A stretch of DNA of 64,000 nt, taken from positions 123,733 to 187,732 of the forward strand of contig JAURWE010000109.1 in NCBI GenBank assembly GCA_030655075.1, written 5' to 3'. Origin of the DNA: Pararhizobium sp. (lineage in GTDB: Bacteria; Pseudomonadota; Alphaproteobacteria; Rhizobiales; Rhizobiaceae). The notes under the pieces were generated by a model. That model did no database searches and was not told the DNA's origin. It saw only the letters and a program-made list of their open reading frames with translations. Below are positions 43,221-51,056 of this stretch, in pieces; position 1 is the first letter of the stretch, and each line of letters begins with the position of its first letter. Both the position numbers and the translations under genes were made by a program.

Positions 43221-44017
43221 CCACGTTTTTCCGTCGGCTCTATTTTTCCCTGATCGGGCTGTTCCTCTCGGCACCGCTGATCGTCGTCGCCGGTGTCTCG
43301 GTCAACGCGAAGCAGACGCTGGCCTTTCCGCCGCAGGGCTTTTCGCTGTCCTGGTACGGGCAAATTTTTCTTGATGCCGGCTGGCGCGATGCGCTGCTTG
43401 CTTCTGTCGTGCTGGCGCTGCTGTCGGCCGCCCTTGCCGTTGCCATCGCGCTGCCGCTCGCCTGGTTCCTCTGGCGGCGCATCGCGCCCTGGGCGAATAT
43501 CTTTCAGTTGCTCGGCATTGCCCCGTTCACGCTGCCGCCCGTCATTACCGCGCTTGGTCTTCTGACCTTTTGGGCGACCACGGGTTCCTACGGCCAGCCG
43601 TGGACGGCGGTGGTCAGCCACGCGATCTTCTTCGTGACGCTGCCGCTGGTGACGTTGTCGCTCGGTTTTACCGCGATCGACCGCTCTTTTGTCGAGGCGG
43701 CGGCAACGATGGGCGCCGATGACCGGACGATCTTTCGCACCGTCGTGCTGCCGCTGATCCTGCCCTATCTGGTCTCGGGCTATGCCTTTGCGTTCGTGCT
43801 GTCGCTGAACGAATATATCGTCGCCTACATGACCGTCGGTTTCACCATGGAAACGCTGCCGATCAAGATCTTCAACGCGCTGCGCTATGGTTACACGCCG
43901 ACCATGGCATCGGTGACGATCCTGTTCGTCTTCATCGCCGCCGCCGTCTTCAGCCTGATCGCCCGTTTCGGCGACCTGCCCAAACTTCTGGGCGCCATGT
44001 CGTCGGAGGAGAAGTGA
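43217..44017 (+). CDS. Polyamine-type ABC permease (PotC-like)
   Basis: 266 residues from ATG 43217 in the ATGA overlap. Six membrane segments, starting with YFSLIGLFLSAPLIVVAGVS. The EAA loop reads IDRSFVEAAATMGADDRTIF. The periplasmic segment LAFPPQGFSLSWYG is typical of PotC. Its stop overlaps the start of the hydrolase gene by one base (TGATG). Confidence 0.91.
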   Translation: MTTFFRRLYFSLIGLFLSAPLIVVAGVSVNAKQTLAFPPQGFSLSWYGQIFLDAGWRDALLASVVLALLSAALAVAIALPLAWFLWRRIAPWANIFQLLGIAPFTLPPVITALGLLTFWATTGSYGQPWTAVVSHAIFFVTLPLVTLSLGFTAIDRSFVEAAATMGADDRTIFRTVVLPLILPYLVSGYAFAFVLSLNEYIVAYMTVGFTMETLPIKIFNALRYGYTPTMASVTILFVFIAAAVFSLIARFGDLPKLLGAMSSEEK

Positions 44018-44796
44018 TGCGGATCGCAGCCCTGCAGATGCAATCGGCCGGCGGCGATGTGGCGGCCAATATCGCCCGCATCGCCAAAGCTGCTACCGAG
44101 GCCGCTGAAGCGGGCGCCAAGCTCCTGATCACGCCGGAGCTCTGCATCACCGGCTATGGCGGTGCCGAAGCGATCCCGCCGCTGGCCGAACCGGCCGATG
44201 GCGCCATCGTCGCGCAACTGGGCGAGATCGCGCAGGCAAACGGTCTCGCGATCGTCGCCGGTTTTGCCGAACGCGACGGTGACACGGTCTACAACAGCGC
44301 TGTCTTCACCGACGGCAGATCGCCGCCGTCGGTCTACCGCAAGTCCAATCTCTATGGGGATTACGAGCACAGCCTGTTCACGCCGGAACAGCCGGCCACC
44401 TGCCTCGTGCGCTTCGGCGGCATTACGTTCGGGATGCTGATCTGCTACGATGTCGAGTTTCCAGAAAACGTCCGGCGGCTTGCGGTGGCAGGTGCCGATA
44501 TGGTGCTGGTGCCCACGGCCCTGCCGCGCGGCGCGTCGGGCAGTTTCATCGCCGGCAAGATGATCCAGGTCCGCGCCTTCGAGAACCAGGTGTTCGTCGC
44601 CTATATCAACCACACCGGCCAAGACGAACGCTTCGGCTTTGCCGGGCTGTCGCGCATCGCGGCGCCCGATGGCAGCCTCTTGGCGGAGGCACCGGAGGCT
44701 GGCGAAGTGTTGCTGGTGGCCGATATCAGGCCGGAGGATTTCCGGGTTTCGAAGTCGGAGAATACGTATCTGAAGGATATGCAGCCGGGGGCCTGA
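44017..44796 (+). CDS. Carbon-nitrogen hydrolase (nitrilase superfamily)
   Basis: 259 residues from ATG 44017 (MRIAALQMQSAGGDVAANI). The Glu-Lys-Cys triad is visible: Glu in LLITPELCITGY, Lys in YRKSNLYGDYE and Cys in GMLICYDVEFPE. Being translationally coupled to the polyamine-type importer, it probably hydrolyses an imported amide or carbamoyl compound, for example N-carbamoylputrescine or 4-guanidinobutyramide. The specific substrate is inferred from context only. Confidence 0.88.
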   Translation: MRIAALQMQSAGGDVAANIARIAKAATEAAEAGAKLLITPELCITGYGGAEAIPPLAEPADGAIVAQLGEIAQANGLAIVAGFAERDGDTVYNSAVFTDGRSPPSVYRKSNLYGDYEHSLFTPEQPATCLVRFGGITFGMLICYDVEFPENVRRLAVAGADMVLVPTALPRGASGSFIAGKMIQVRAFENQVFVAYINHTGQDERFGFAGLSRIAAPDGSLLAEAPEAGEVLLVADIRPEDFRVSKSENTYLKDMQPGA

Positions 44797-44818
44797 GGGG
44801 CGGCGGTGTTCGTGGCCA

Positions 44819-44946
44819 CCTCCCTCTGTCACTTCGTGACATCTCCCCCACGTTGGGGGAGATTCTTCTTTGTCGCATCTTCTCAAAAGCTTGCGGCTGA
44901 TCTCCCCCCTTGTGGGGGAGATGTCGGCGTCGCCGACAGAGGGGGG
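44819..44946. repeat. Palindromic repeat, uninterrupted copy (TCTGTC/GACAGA-bounded)
   Basis: About 128 bp, bounded by CCCTCTGTC on the left and GACAGAGGGGGG on the right, with two internal hairpins of the CATCTCCCCCA type and the core AAAAGCTTGCGGCTGATCTC. The same unit, inverted, lies at 63655-63777 where its TCTGTC end abuts an insertion element. It fills the gap between the convergent hydrolase and gabD genes. Confidence 0.85.
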
Positions 44947-44979
44947 CAACTATCCCCGACCTCAGTCAATGCAAAAGAA

Positions 44980-46458
44980 TCAAAGCCCGCCCATGCAAAT
45001 ATACTTCATCTCCAGGTAATCCTCGGCGCCGTGGCGCGAGCCTTCGCGGCCGAGGCCGGATTGTTTGATGCCGCCGAAGGGTGCGGCTTCCGACGAGATG
45101 AGGCCGGTGTTGACGCCGACCATCCCGTATTCCAGCGCTTCGGCCACTTTCAAGACCTTCTTCAGGTCGCCGGCGAAGAAATAGGCGGCGAGGCCGAATT
45201 CGGTGTCGTTGGCCTGCTGGATGACGTCGTCGACCGTGTCGAAGCGGAAGAGCGGGGCGACGGGGCCAAACGTTTCCTCGCGGGCCACCTGCATGGTCCG
45301 GTTGACGCCGGTGAGCACTGTCGGTGTGAAGAAGGTGCCGGTGCCCTGGACGCGGCTGCCGCCGGCGGCGACCCTGGCGCCGAGCGAAACGGCATTGGCG
45401 ACATGGGCCTCGACCTTTTCGAGGCCTGCCTCGTCGATCAGCGGGCCGGTGGTGACGCCGGCCTCGAACCCGTCGCCGACCTTGAGTTTCGCCACGGCGG
45501 CGGAGAGCTTTTCGGCGAAGGCGTCATAGACGTTCGACTGGACATAGAGGCGGTTGGCGCAGACGCAGGTCTGGCCGGCATTGCGGTATTTGGAGGCCAT
45601 GGCGCCTTCGACCGCCGCATCGAGATCGGCGTCGTCGAAGACGATGAACGGCGCGTTGCCGCCGAGTTCGAGGCTGACCTTCTTGATCTGGTCGGAGCAC
45701 TGGCGCATCAGGATGCGGCCGACTTCGGTGGAGCCGGTGAAGGAAATCTTGCGGACCTTCGGGTTGCCGCAAAGCTCCTTCCCAATGGCCGGGCCGTTCA
45801 TGCCGAGGATGATGTTGAAGACGCCGGCGGGAATACCGGCCTTTTCACCCAGAACTGCCAGCGCAATCGCCGAGAGCGGCGTCTGTTCGGCGGGCTTGGA
45901 GACGACGGTGCAGCCGACGGCAAGGGCTGGCGCGACCTTGCGGGCGATCATGGCGGCGGGGAAATTCCACGGCGTAATGGTGCCGACGACGCCGACCGGC
46001 TGCTTGATGACCAGCATGCGGCGGTCATTGCCGGGGGCGGGAATGGTTTCGCCATAGATGCGCTTGGCTTCCTCGGCGTACCACTCGACATAGGATGCGG
46101 CGTAGAGGATTTCGCCGCGCGCTTCTGCAAAGGGCTTACCCATTTCAGCCGTCAGGATTGCCGCCAGCTCGTCGGCATGGGCGACGATCAGGTCGTTCCA
46201 GCGGCGCAGAATCGTGGCGCGCTCCTTGGCCGGGCGCGCCGCCCAGGGGCCCTGCGCCGCGCAAGCGGCGTCAATGGCGCGGGCGGTGTCGGTGGCGCCC
46301 ATGTCGGGCAGGGTCGCCAGCAGTTCGCCGGTGGCCGGATTGGTGACACCGAAGGTGGCGGCGGCATCGCCGCCCGTCCAGGTGCCATCGATATAGCCCG
46401 TATCGCGCAAAAGGTTTGCGCTCGTCAGGTGCTTTTTCAGTGCTGCGGTGAATGCCAT
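44980..46458 (-). CDS. gabD: NAD(P)-dependent succinate-semialdehyde dehydrogenase
   Basis: 492 residues. The cofactor segment ITPWNFPAAMIARKVAPALA, the general-base Glu in SLELGGNAPFIVFDDADLD and catalytic Cys298 in GQTCVCANR are intact; Cys300 gives the Cys-x-Cys pair seen in GabD. It oxidises succinate semialdehyde to succinate. It lies 5 bp downstream of gabT on the same strand, so the two GABA steps form one operon. Confidence 0.94.
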   Translation of the reverse strand: MAFTAALKKHLTSANLLRDTGYIDGTWTGGDAAATFGVTNPATGELLATLPDMGATDTARAIDAACAAQGPWAARPAKERATILRRWNDLIVAHADELAAILTAEMGKPFAEARGEILYAASYVEWYAEEAKRIYGETIPAPGNDRRMLVIKQPVGVVGTITPWNFPAAMIARKVAPALAVGCTVVSKPAEQTPLSAIALAVLGEKAGIPAGVFNIILGMNGPAIGKELCGNPKVRKISFTGSTEVGRILMRQCSDQIKKVSLELGGNAPFIVFDDADLDAAVEGAMASKYRNAGQTCVCANRLYVQSNVYDAFAEKLSAAVAKLKVGDGFEAGVTTGPLIDEAGLEKVEAHVANAVSLGARVAAGGSRVQGTGTFFTPTVLTGVNRTMQVAREETFGPVAPLFRFDTVDDVIQQANDTEFGLAAYFFAGDLKKVLKVAEALEYGMVGVNTGLISSEAAPFGGIKQSGLGREGSRHGAEDYLEMKYICMGGL

Positions 46459-46463
46459 TGTCT

Positions 46464-47741
46464 TTATGCTTTCCGGGCTTCGAGGATCGAGGCTTCGAGA
46501 ATGTCGAGCGCTTCGGCGAAGACATCGTCCTGGATGGTGATGGGCGACAGAAAGCGGATGACATTGCCGTGCACGCCGCAGGTGAGCAGGATCAGGCCCT
46601 CATCGAGCGCGATCAGGCGGACGCGGTTGGCGAAATCGGCGCTCGGCAGGTTGGTCGTCACATCGTTGAACTCGACGGCATTCATAAAGCCGGGGCCGCG
46701 GATATCGACGATTTCAGGCACGCTGTCGCGCATGGCGGCAAGGCGCTGTTTCAGCCGGCCGCCCAGCTGTTCGGCGCGCTCGCAGAGTTTCTCGTCCTCG
46801 ATCACGTCGAGAACGGCATGGGCGGCGGCGATGCCGAGCGGATTGCCGCCATAGGTGCCACCGAGACCGCCGGGGGCCGGCGCATCCATGATTTCGGCGC
46901 GGCCGGTGACGGCTGCAAGCGGAAAGCCGCCGGCCAGGCTTTTCGCCATCGTCACCATATCCGGTGCGACATCATAGTGGTCCATGGCGAACATTTTTCC
47001 CGTGCGGGCAAAGCCGGTCTGCACCTCGTCGGCGATCAGCAGCATGCCATGCTGGTCGCAGAGCTCGCGCAGCGCCCGCATGAAGGAGGCAGGTGCCTGA
47101 TAGAAGCCGCCTTCGCCCTGTACCGGCTCAAGGATAATTGCGGCAACGCGGTTCGGGTCTACATCGGCGGCAAAGAGCTTCTTCAACGCTGCCAGCGACT
47201 GCTCAACGCTGGTGCCGTGCAGTTCGATCGGGAAGGGGACGTGGAAGACGTCGCCCGGCATGGCGCCGAAGCCGACCTTGTAGGGAACGACCTTGCCGGT
47301 CAGCGCCATGCCCATGAAGGTGCGGCCGTGGAAGGCGCCGCCGAAGGCGACGACAGCCGTGCGGCCTGTGGCGGCGCGGGCGATCTTGATGGCGTTCTCG
47401 ACAGCTTCCGCGCCTGTGGTGACGAAGATGGTCTTCTTGTCGAAATTGCCGGGTACGAGTTTGTTGAGGCGCTCGGCCAGATGCACATAGGTCTCGTAGG
47501 GCACGACCTGATGGCAGGTGTGGGTGAAGCGGTCGAGCTGCGCCTTGACGGCCTCGATGACGCGCGGGTGGCGGTGGCCGGTGTTGACGACGGCGATGCC
47601 CGAGGCGAAATCGATGTAGCGGTTGCCGTCCTTGTCCCAGATTTCGGAATTCTCGGCACGGTCGGCATAGATCTGCGTCATGACGCCGACGCCCCTGGAG
47701 ATGGCTGCGTTCTTGCGGTCTGTCAGGGTCGTGTCGGTCAT
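46464..47741 (-). CDS. gabT: 4-aminobutyrate-2-oxoglutarate aminotransferase
   Basis: 425 residues. Class III aminotransferase motifs: FASGIAVVNTGHRHPRVIEA, GAEAVENAIKIARAATGR for the PLP phosphate, IADEVQTGFARTGKMFAMDH with the PLP-binding Asp, and the Schiff-base Lys in TMAKSLAGGFPL. It converts GABA and 2-oxoglutarate to succinate semialdehyde and glutamate. It is the first gene of gabT-gabD. The symmetric operator candidate 47777-47832 lies just upstream, shared with the divergent regulator. Confidence 0.94.
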   Translation of the reverse strand: MTDTTLTDRKNAAISRGVGVMTQIYADRAENSEIWDKDGNRYIDFASGIAVVNTGHRHPRVIEAVKAQLDRFTHTCHQVVPYETYVHLAERLNKLVPGNFDKKTIFVTTGAEAVENAIKIARAATGRTAVVAFGGAFHGRTFMGMALTGKVVPYKVGFGAMPGDVFHVPFPIELHGTSVEQSLAALKKLFAADVDPNRVAAIILEPVQGEGGFYQAPASFMRALRELCDQHGMLLIADEVQTGFARTGKMFAMDHYDVAPDMVTMAKSLAGGFPLAAVTGRAEIMDAPAPGGLGGTYGGNPLGIAAAHAVLDVIEDEKLCERAEQLGGRLKQRLAAMRDSVPEIVDIRGPGFMNAVEFNDVTTNLPSADFANRVRLIALDEGLILLTCGVHGNVIRFLSPITIQDDVFAEALDILEASILEARKA

Positions 47742-47776
47742 GGCGCCGGAGTCCTCATCAGGGGTTTAATATTTAT

Positions 47777-47832
47777 ATCTTGCATTTTTTCTGTAGGATA
47801 TTTAGAGAATTCCTACAGTTTTTCTGCAAGAT
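47777..47832. promoter_or_regulatory. Nested symmetric operator of the gab region
   Basis: Perfect inverted arms in the order ATCTTGCA (47777-47784), 6 nt, CTGTAGGA (47791-47798), 12 nt, TCCTACAG (47811-47818), 6 nt, TGCAAGAT (47825-47832). All 16 arm bases match. It lies 36 bp upstream of gabT and 76 bp upstream of the regulator gene, in an AT-rich patch. Confidence 0.75.
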
Positions 47833-47907
47833 TGCAACTGGAATTTCGGCCATGCCTGACATTCTCTTTCGGCCGGGGCGGCGGTATATGTCGACAACAC
47901 ACAGACG

Positions 47908-48738
47908 ATGGGTCTTGGCAGAATGATGGACATGGAGCCGGTGCGATACAGGACGGCGGAGGCGGCTCGGCATGCGGGCGTCTCGGCCTCGACCCTGCGC
48001 CTGTGGGAAAGCCAGGGCCTGCTCGTGCCCGGCCGTTCGGAGACCGGCCACCGGCAATACAGCGAGGACGATGTCCGGCTCTTGAAGCGGATTTCCTGGT
48101 ACCGGACCGAGCGCGGGCTGAACCCGGCGGCGATCCGCGAGGCGCTGGAGGCCGAGGGCCCCGACGATCTACCGACCACGGCGGAAACCACCGCCTATCC
48201 GGAAATCGGCCGCAAGCTGCGCAGCTTGCGCCACGCCACCGGCAAGACGCTCGATCAGGTGGCGGGCGATGTCGGCATGACCGCCTCGGCGCTGTCGACG
48301 CTGGAGCGGACCTCACAGGGCGTTTCCTTCACGGCCCTACACGAGCTGACCGACTATTTCGGCACCACCGTTTCGGCGCTCTCCGGCGAGGAGGAACGGC
48401 CGGTCCGCGCGCTGGTGCGCAAGGGCGAATGGCAGCTCTGGCCGCGCACGACGCCTGGTGTCACCGTGCAGGTTCTGGCCGATGGCCGCAACCAGATGGA
48501 TTGTCACCGCTTCGTGCTGGCCCCCGGTGCCTCCAGCGAAGGGGCCTACCGGCATGAGGGCGAGGAGTTCATCCATGTGCTCGCCGGCCGGCTGGAACTG
48601 GTGCTCGACGGCGCCGAGTTTCACGATCTCAATGCGGGCGATTCGCTCTACTTCGCCAGCCGCCGCCAGCACGCCTGGGTCAACCGGCATGACGGCGAAA
48701 CGGTGCTGATCTGGGTCAATACGCCCCCGACCTTCTGA
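47908..48738 (+). CDS. MerR-XRE-cupin fusion regulator
   Basis: 276 residues from ATG 47908; ATGs at 47923, 47926 and 47932 are alternatives. Three modules in order: a MerR-type winged helix (YRTAEAARHAGVSASTLRLW, residues about 14-75), an XRE/HTH_3 domain (LRSLRHATGKTLDQVAGDVG, about 100-155), and a C-terminal cupin sensor (APGASSEGAYRHEGEEFIHV, about 205-270). XRE-cupin proteins such as PuuR control polyamine/GABA catabolism; adding a MerR domain is unusual. Divergent from gabT across the symmetric operator, so it is the likely gab regulator. Confidence 0.85.
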   Translation: MGLGRMMDMEPVRYRTAEAARHAGVSASTLRLWESQGLLVPGRSETGHRQYSEDDVRLLKRISWYRTERGLNPAAIREALEAEGPDDLPTTAETTAYPEIGRKLRSLRHATGKTLDQVAGDVGMTASALSTLERTSQGVSFTALHELTDYFGTTVSALSGEEERPVRALVRKGEWQLWPRTTPGVTVQVLADGRNQMDCHRFVLAPGASSEGAYRHEGEEFIHVLAGRLELVLDGAEFHDLNAGDSLYFASRRQHAWVNRHDGETVLIWVNTPPTF

Positions 48739-48836
48739 GGCTGCCCAGCCACCTTTCCTGATGAATTTTTTGTGACGTTCGATGTTTTTGCGGTGCCTGC
48801 GGTTGCGGGAGCCCGGTTGCCGACCCATATCCAAAA

Positions 48837-48850
48837 AAATCCTAGGATTT
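48837..48850. promoter_or_regulatory. 14-bp perfect palindrome
   Basis: AAATCCTAGGATTT reads the same on both strands. It lies about 75 bp upstream of the promoter of the small RNA candidate, in non-coding DNA; no protein is assigned to it. Confidence 0.35.
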
Positions 48851-48922
48851 AGGCCTTTTCCCCGATTTCGCAGGTGTAGCATTAAAAATTGAGAATAATT
48901 TTCTGCCGCGACAACTTATTAA

Positions 48923-48951
48923 TTGACAATAATGGTAGATTATTCTAGCTT
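48923..48951 (+). promoter_or_regulatory. Sigma-70-type promoter of the small RNA candidate
   Basis: -35 TTGACA (48923-48928), spacer 17 bp, -10 TAGCTT (48946-48951). The predicted start at about 48958 falls directly before the first hairpin of the RNA. Confidence 0.55.
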
Positions 48952-48957
48952 GATTTC

Positions 48958-49082
48958 ATCGGAAACCATGATGGTCTTCCTGAAATTCCCGATAACCGGG
49001 CCTGCACGGTGATGTGCATGCCCCAGCCAATGGAGAGTGTCATGTCCGCAGTTTCGCACACCGTCGCTTCCGGCGGCTTTTT
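48958..49082 (+). ncRNA. Candidate trans-acting small RNA
   Basis: Three hairpins in a row: GGAAACC-ATGAT-GGTCTTCC (48961-48980), GGGC-CT-GCAC-GGTGAT-GTGC-AT-GCCC (48998-49023), and a terminator GTCGC-TTCCG-GCGGC followed by TTTTT (49063-49082). The region between 48739 and 49217 has no annotated protein. A 32-codon frame (49042-49140, after GGAGAG) overlaps its 3' end and could be a leader peptide, but no resemblance is seen. Confidence 0.55.
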
Positions 49083-49216
49083 CTTCCGTTGTCGTGCCGT
49101 GGGCAAAGGCTGCAAAGCGCTCACACTCAATCGAATGTGACCCAGCCGTCCTTTCTTCACCTCATTTGACATGCACATACAGACAACTGCGTGGGGCTAC
49201 GCAGCGGGAGACTACA

Positions 49217-49429
49217 ATGAAGAAGCAGGTTATCGAATTCGGCGGCGAAGCTGTCGGTGTGGTTGTGCCCGATCGGGATCATCTGAAGTTCATGGCCGTG
49301 AAATACGAGGTGTGGGACCTCGATGCGAAGCGGTTCGGCTCGGCTGACGAGGCGCGCGCCGCGATTGGCCGGCTGATGGCCAGCCAGAGTGTCATCGGTC
49401 CTCCGACAGCGGCGGCTGCCGCTGCCTGA
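49217..49429 (+). CDS. Small hypothetical protein
   Basis: 70 residues from ATG 49217 after GGGAG. It reads MKKQVIEFGGEAVGVVVPDR and continues HLKFMAVKYEVWDLDAKRF, ending in an Ala-rich tail. Soluble, no motif recognised. Short proteins of this kind are common beside ribbon-helix-helix genes in rhizobia. It faces the RHH gene with a 29-bp gap. Confidence 0.72.
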   Translation: MKKQVIEFGGEAVGVVVPDRDHLKFMAVKYEVWDLDAKRFGSADEARAAIGRLMASQSVIGPPTAAAAAA

Positions 49430-49458
49430 GGCAATAAATCCCTTGTGTTCGCCGCCGT

Positions 49459-49767
49459 CTATTCGGCGGCGACGATCGAGAAGCGAGGCCGCTCTTCCGG
49501 TTTTCGCCCCTGACCCATCAGATAGATCAGACAGCTCGTGCGCAGCAGCGAGGCGAAATTCGGTACCGAACCGTTGATATCGAGTGCTTCGTCATAGAGC
49601 GTCGACAGAAACCGCGACGTCGACCAGCCCTGGTTCGCGGCGATTTCGTCGATCAGCACCCAGAAGGCCGCCTCGATCTGAATTGAGGTCGAATGTCCGC
49701 CGATGCGGACCGACCGGTTGACCGGGCGATAACGCTCCGGATCCTGTCCTGCGAAGACTTCACACAT
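49459..49767 (-). CDS. Ribbon-helix-helix domain protein (RHH_4)
   Basis: 102 residues. The RHH motif is near the N terminus: VNRSVRIGGHSTSIQIEAAF then WVLIDEIAANQGWSTSRFLS. The C-terminal half (FASLLRTSCLIYLMGQG) matches the RHH_4 family, which in alphaproteobacteria includes small presumed transcription factors. Target unknown. The 220-bp gap to the VOC gene is its promoter region, in which I see no clear operator. Confidence 0.82.
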   Translation of the reverse strand: MCEVFAGQDPERYRPVNRSVRIGGHSTSIQIEAAFWVLIDEIAANQGWSTSRFLSTLYDEALDINGSVPNFASLLRTSCLIYLMGQGRKPEERPRFSIVAAE

Positions 49768-49987
49768 AGCACCATCCTCCCGACTGCACGGTGTTTACGA
49801 CACCAGTATGAGACTTGGCGCAACGGCGGTCAAATTCTCCTTTTGTCGCGTCTGGAAGAATGGAATCCCAACGAACAGCCGTCCAGCAATAAATTTTCCC
49901 TCTGCGGTAACCCGCTGCTACCCGTTGTGTTTGCAAAGGGCCAGACTTTCCCCATGCGCTGCAGGGCGTGACGACAGGGAGGGACGA

Positions 49988-50383
49988 TTGGCCAAGGCAA
50001 TTCATACGATGGTTCGGGTGCTGGAAGAGGCGCGCTCCGTCGATTTCTACAGCAAAGCATTCGGGCTCGAGATCGCCGAACGCCTCGACTTCGACAGTTT
50101 CACGCTCGTCTATCTCAGCAATGCCGAAAGCGAGTTCGAGGTCGAATTGACGGTCAACAAGGGGCGTGCGGAAGCCTATGCGCTCGGCGACGGCTACGGC
50201 CATCTTGCCGTGTCGGTCGATGATCTCGACGGCGAACATGCCCGCATGATCGGCGAGGGGCTTAGCCCCAACAAGATCGTCGAGTTCAACCGCGACGGCG
50301 CGCTGCTCGCCCGCTTCTTCTTCATCACCGATCCCGACGGATACAAGATCGAAGTCCTGCAGCGCGGGAGCCGGTACAAATAG
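49988..50383 (+). CDS. Glyoxalase I-like VOC protein
   Basis: 131 residues from TTG 49988 with AGGGAGGGA upstream. The glyoxalase I module is complete: IHTMVRVLEEARSVDFYSKA, YLSNAESEFEVELTVNKG, GHLAVSVDDLD and DPDGYKIEVLQRG, with metal-ligand His, Glu, His and Glu. It probably converts hemithioacetal of methylglyoxal and glutathione to lactoylglutathione. The gene precedes the dehydrogenase operon by 81 bp and may share its transcript. Confidence 0.85.
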   Translation: MAKAIHTMVRVLEEARSVDFYSKAFGLEIAERLDFDSFTLVYLSNAESEFEVELTVNKGRAEAYALGDGYGHLAVSVDDLDGEHARMIGEGLSPNKIVEFNRDGALLARFFFITDPDGYKIEVLQRGSRYK

Positions 50384-50464
50384 AGATTGCCGGCGTTTCG
50401 GAGGAAACGGCAGCCGGCACAGGCGCCCTTCAGGGCGCAACAGCCAAGCAAGGGAGGAAACCAC

Positions 50465-50995
50465 ATGGTAACGATCTACGAGAAGAATGCCGGCCTATCG
50501 CGGCGCGACCTTCTCAAACGCGGCAGTATCGGCGCGATGCTGGTGATCAGCGGCAGCGCCGTCATCAGCCCGAAGAATGCCTGGGGCCTTGAGGCCTCCG
50601 TGCTGAAGCCGGAAACGATGGCAACGCTGATCCAGCTCGCCCGGGACATCTATCCGCACGACAATCTCGCCGACAAATATTACGCCATCGCCGTCAAGGG
50701 CCACGATGCGAAGGCCGGCAAGGATGCAGCTCACAAGGACCTGATCGAGAAGGGTATCGCCGAGCTCGATGCCAAGGCAGGCGCCGGCGGTTATCGCGGC
50801 CTCGGCTGGGAAGACGACCGGGTGGCGCTCTTGCGCGATATCGAGACGACGCCGTTCTTTCAGGCGGTTCGCGGCGACCTCGTCGTCAGCCTCTATAACC
50901 AGCAGGAGGTCTGGCCGATCTTCGGCTACGAGGGCGAGTCCTATTCCAAGGGCGGCTACATCGCGCGCGGTTTCAACGACATCGAATGGCTTTGA
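50465..50995 (+). CDS. Tat-exported small subunit of a GMC-type dehydrogenase
   Basis: 176 residues from ATG 50465 with GGGAGG upstream. Twin-arginine signal LSRRDLLKRGSIGAMLVISG. The mature part (MATLIQLARDIYPHDNLADK, FNDIEWL at the end) matches the gluconate 2-dehydrogenase subunit 3 group. Such a subunit carries the FAD subunit through the membrane and stabilises it. A hairpin GCGCCC-TTCA-GGGCGC lies in its leader. First gene of the set with the GMC and cytochrome genes. Confidence 0.86.
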   Translation: MVTIYEKNAGLSRRDLLKRGSIGAMLVISGSAVISPKNAWGLEASVLKPETMATLIQLARDIYPHDNLADKYYAIAVKGHDAKAGKDAAHKDLIEKGIAELDAKAGAGGYRGLGWEDDRVALLRDIETTPFFQAVRGDLVVSLYNQQEVWPIFGYEGESYSKGGYIARGFNDIEWL

Positions 50996-51056
50996 CGGCT
51001 GAGGGCGCCTGCGCACTCGCGTGGCCGCAGTCTTTTACTTTTCTGGGAGGAAAATC

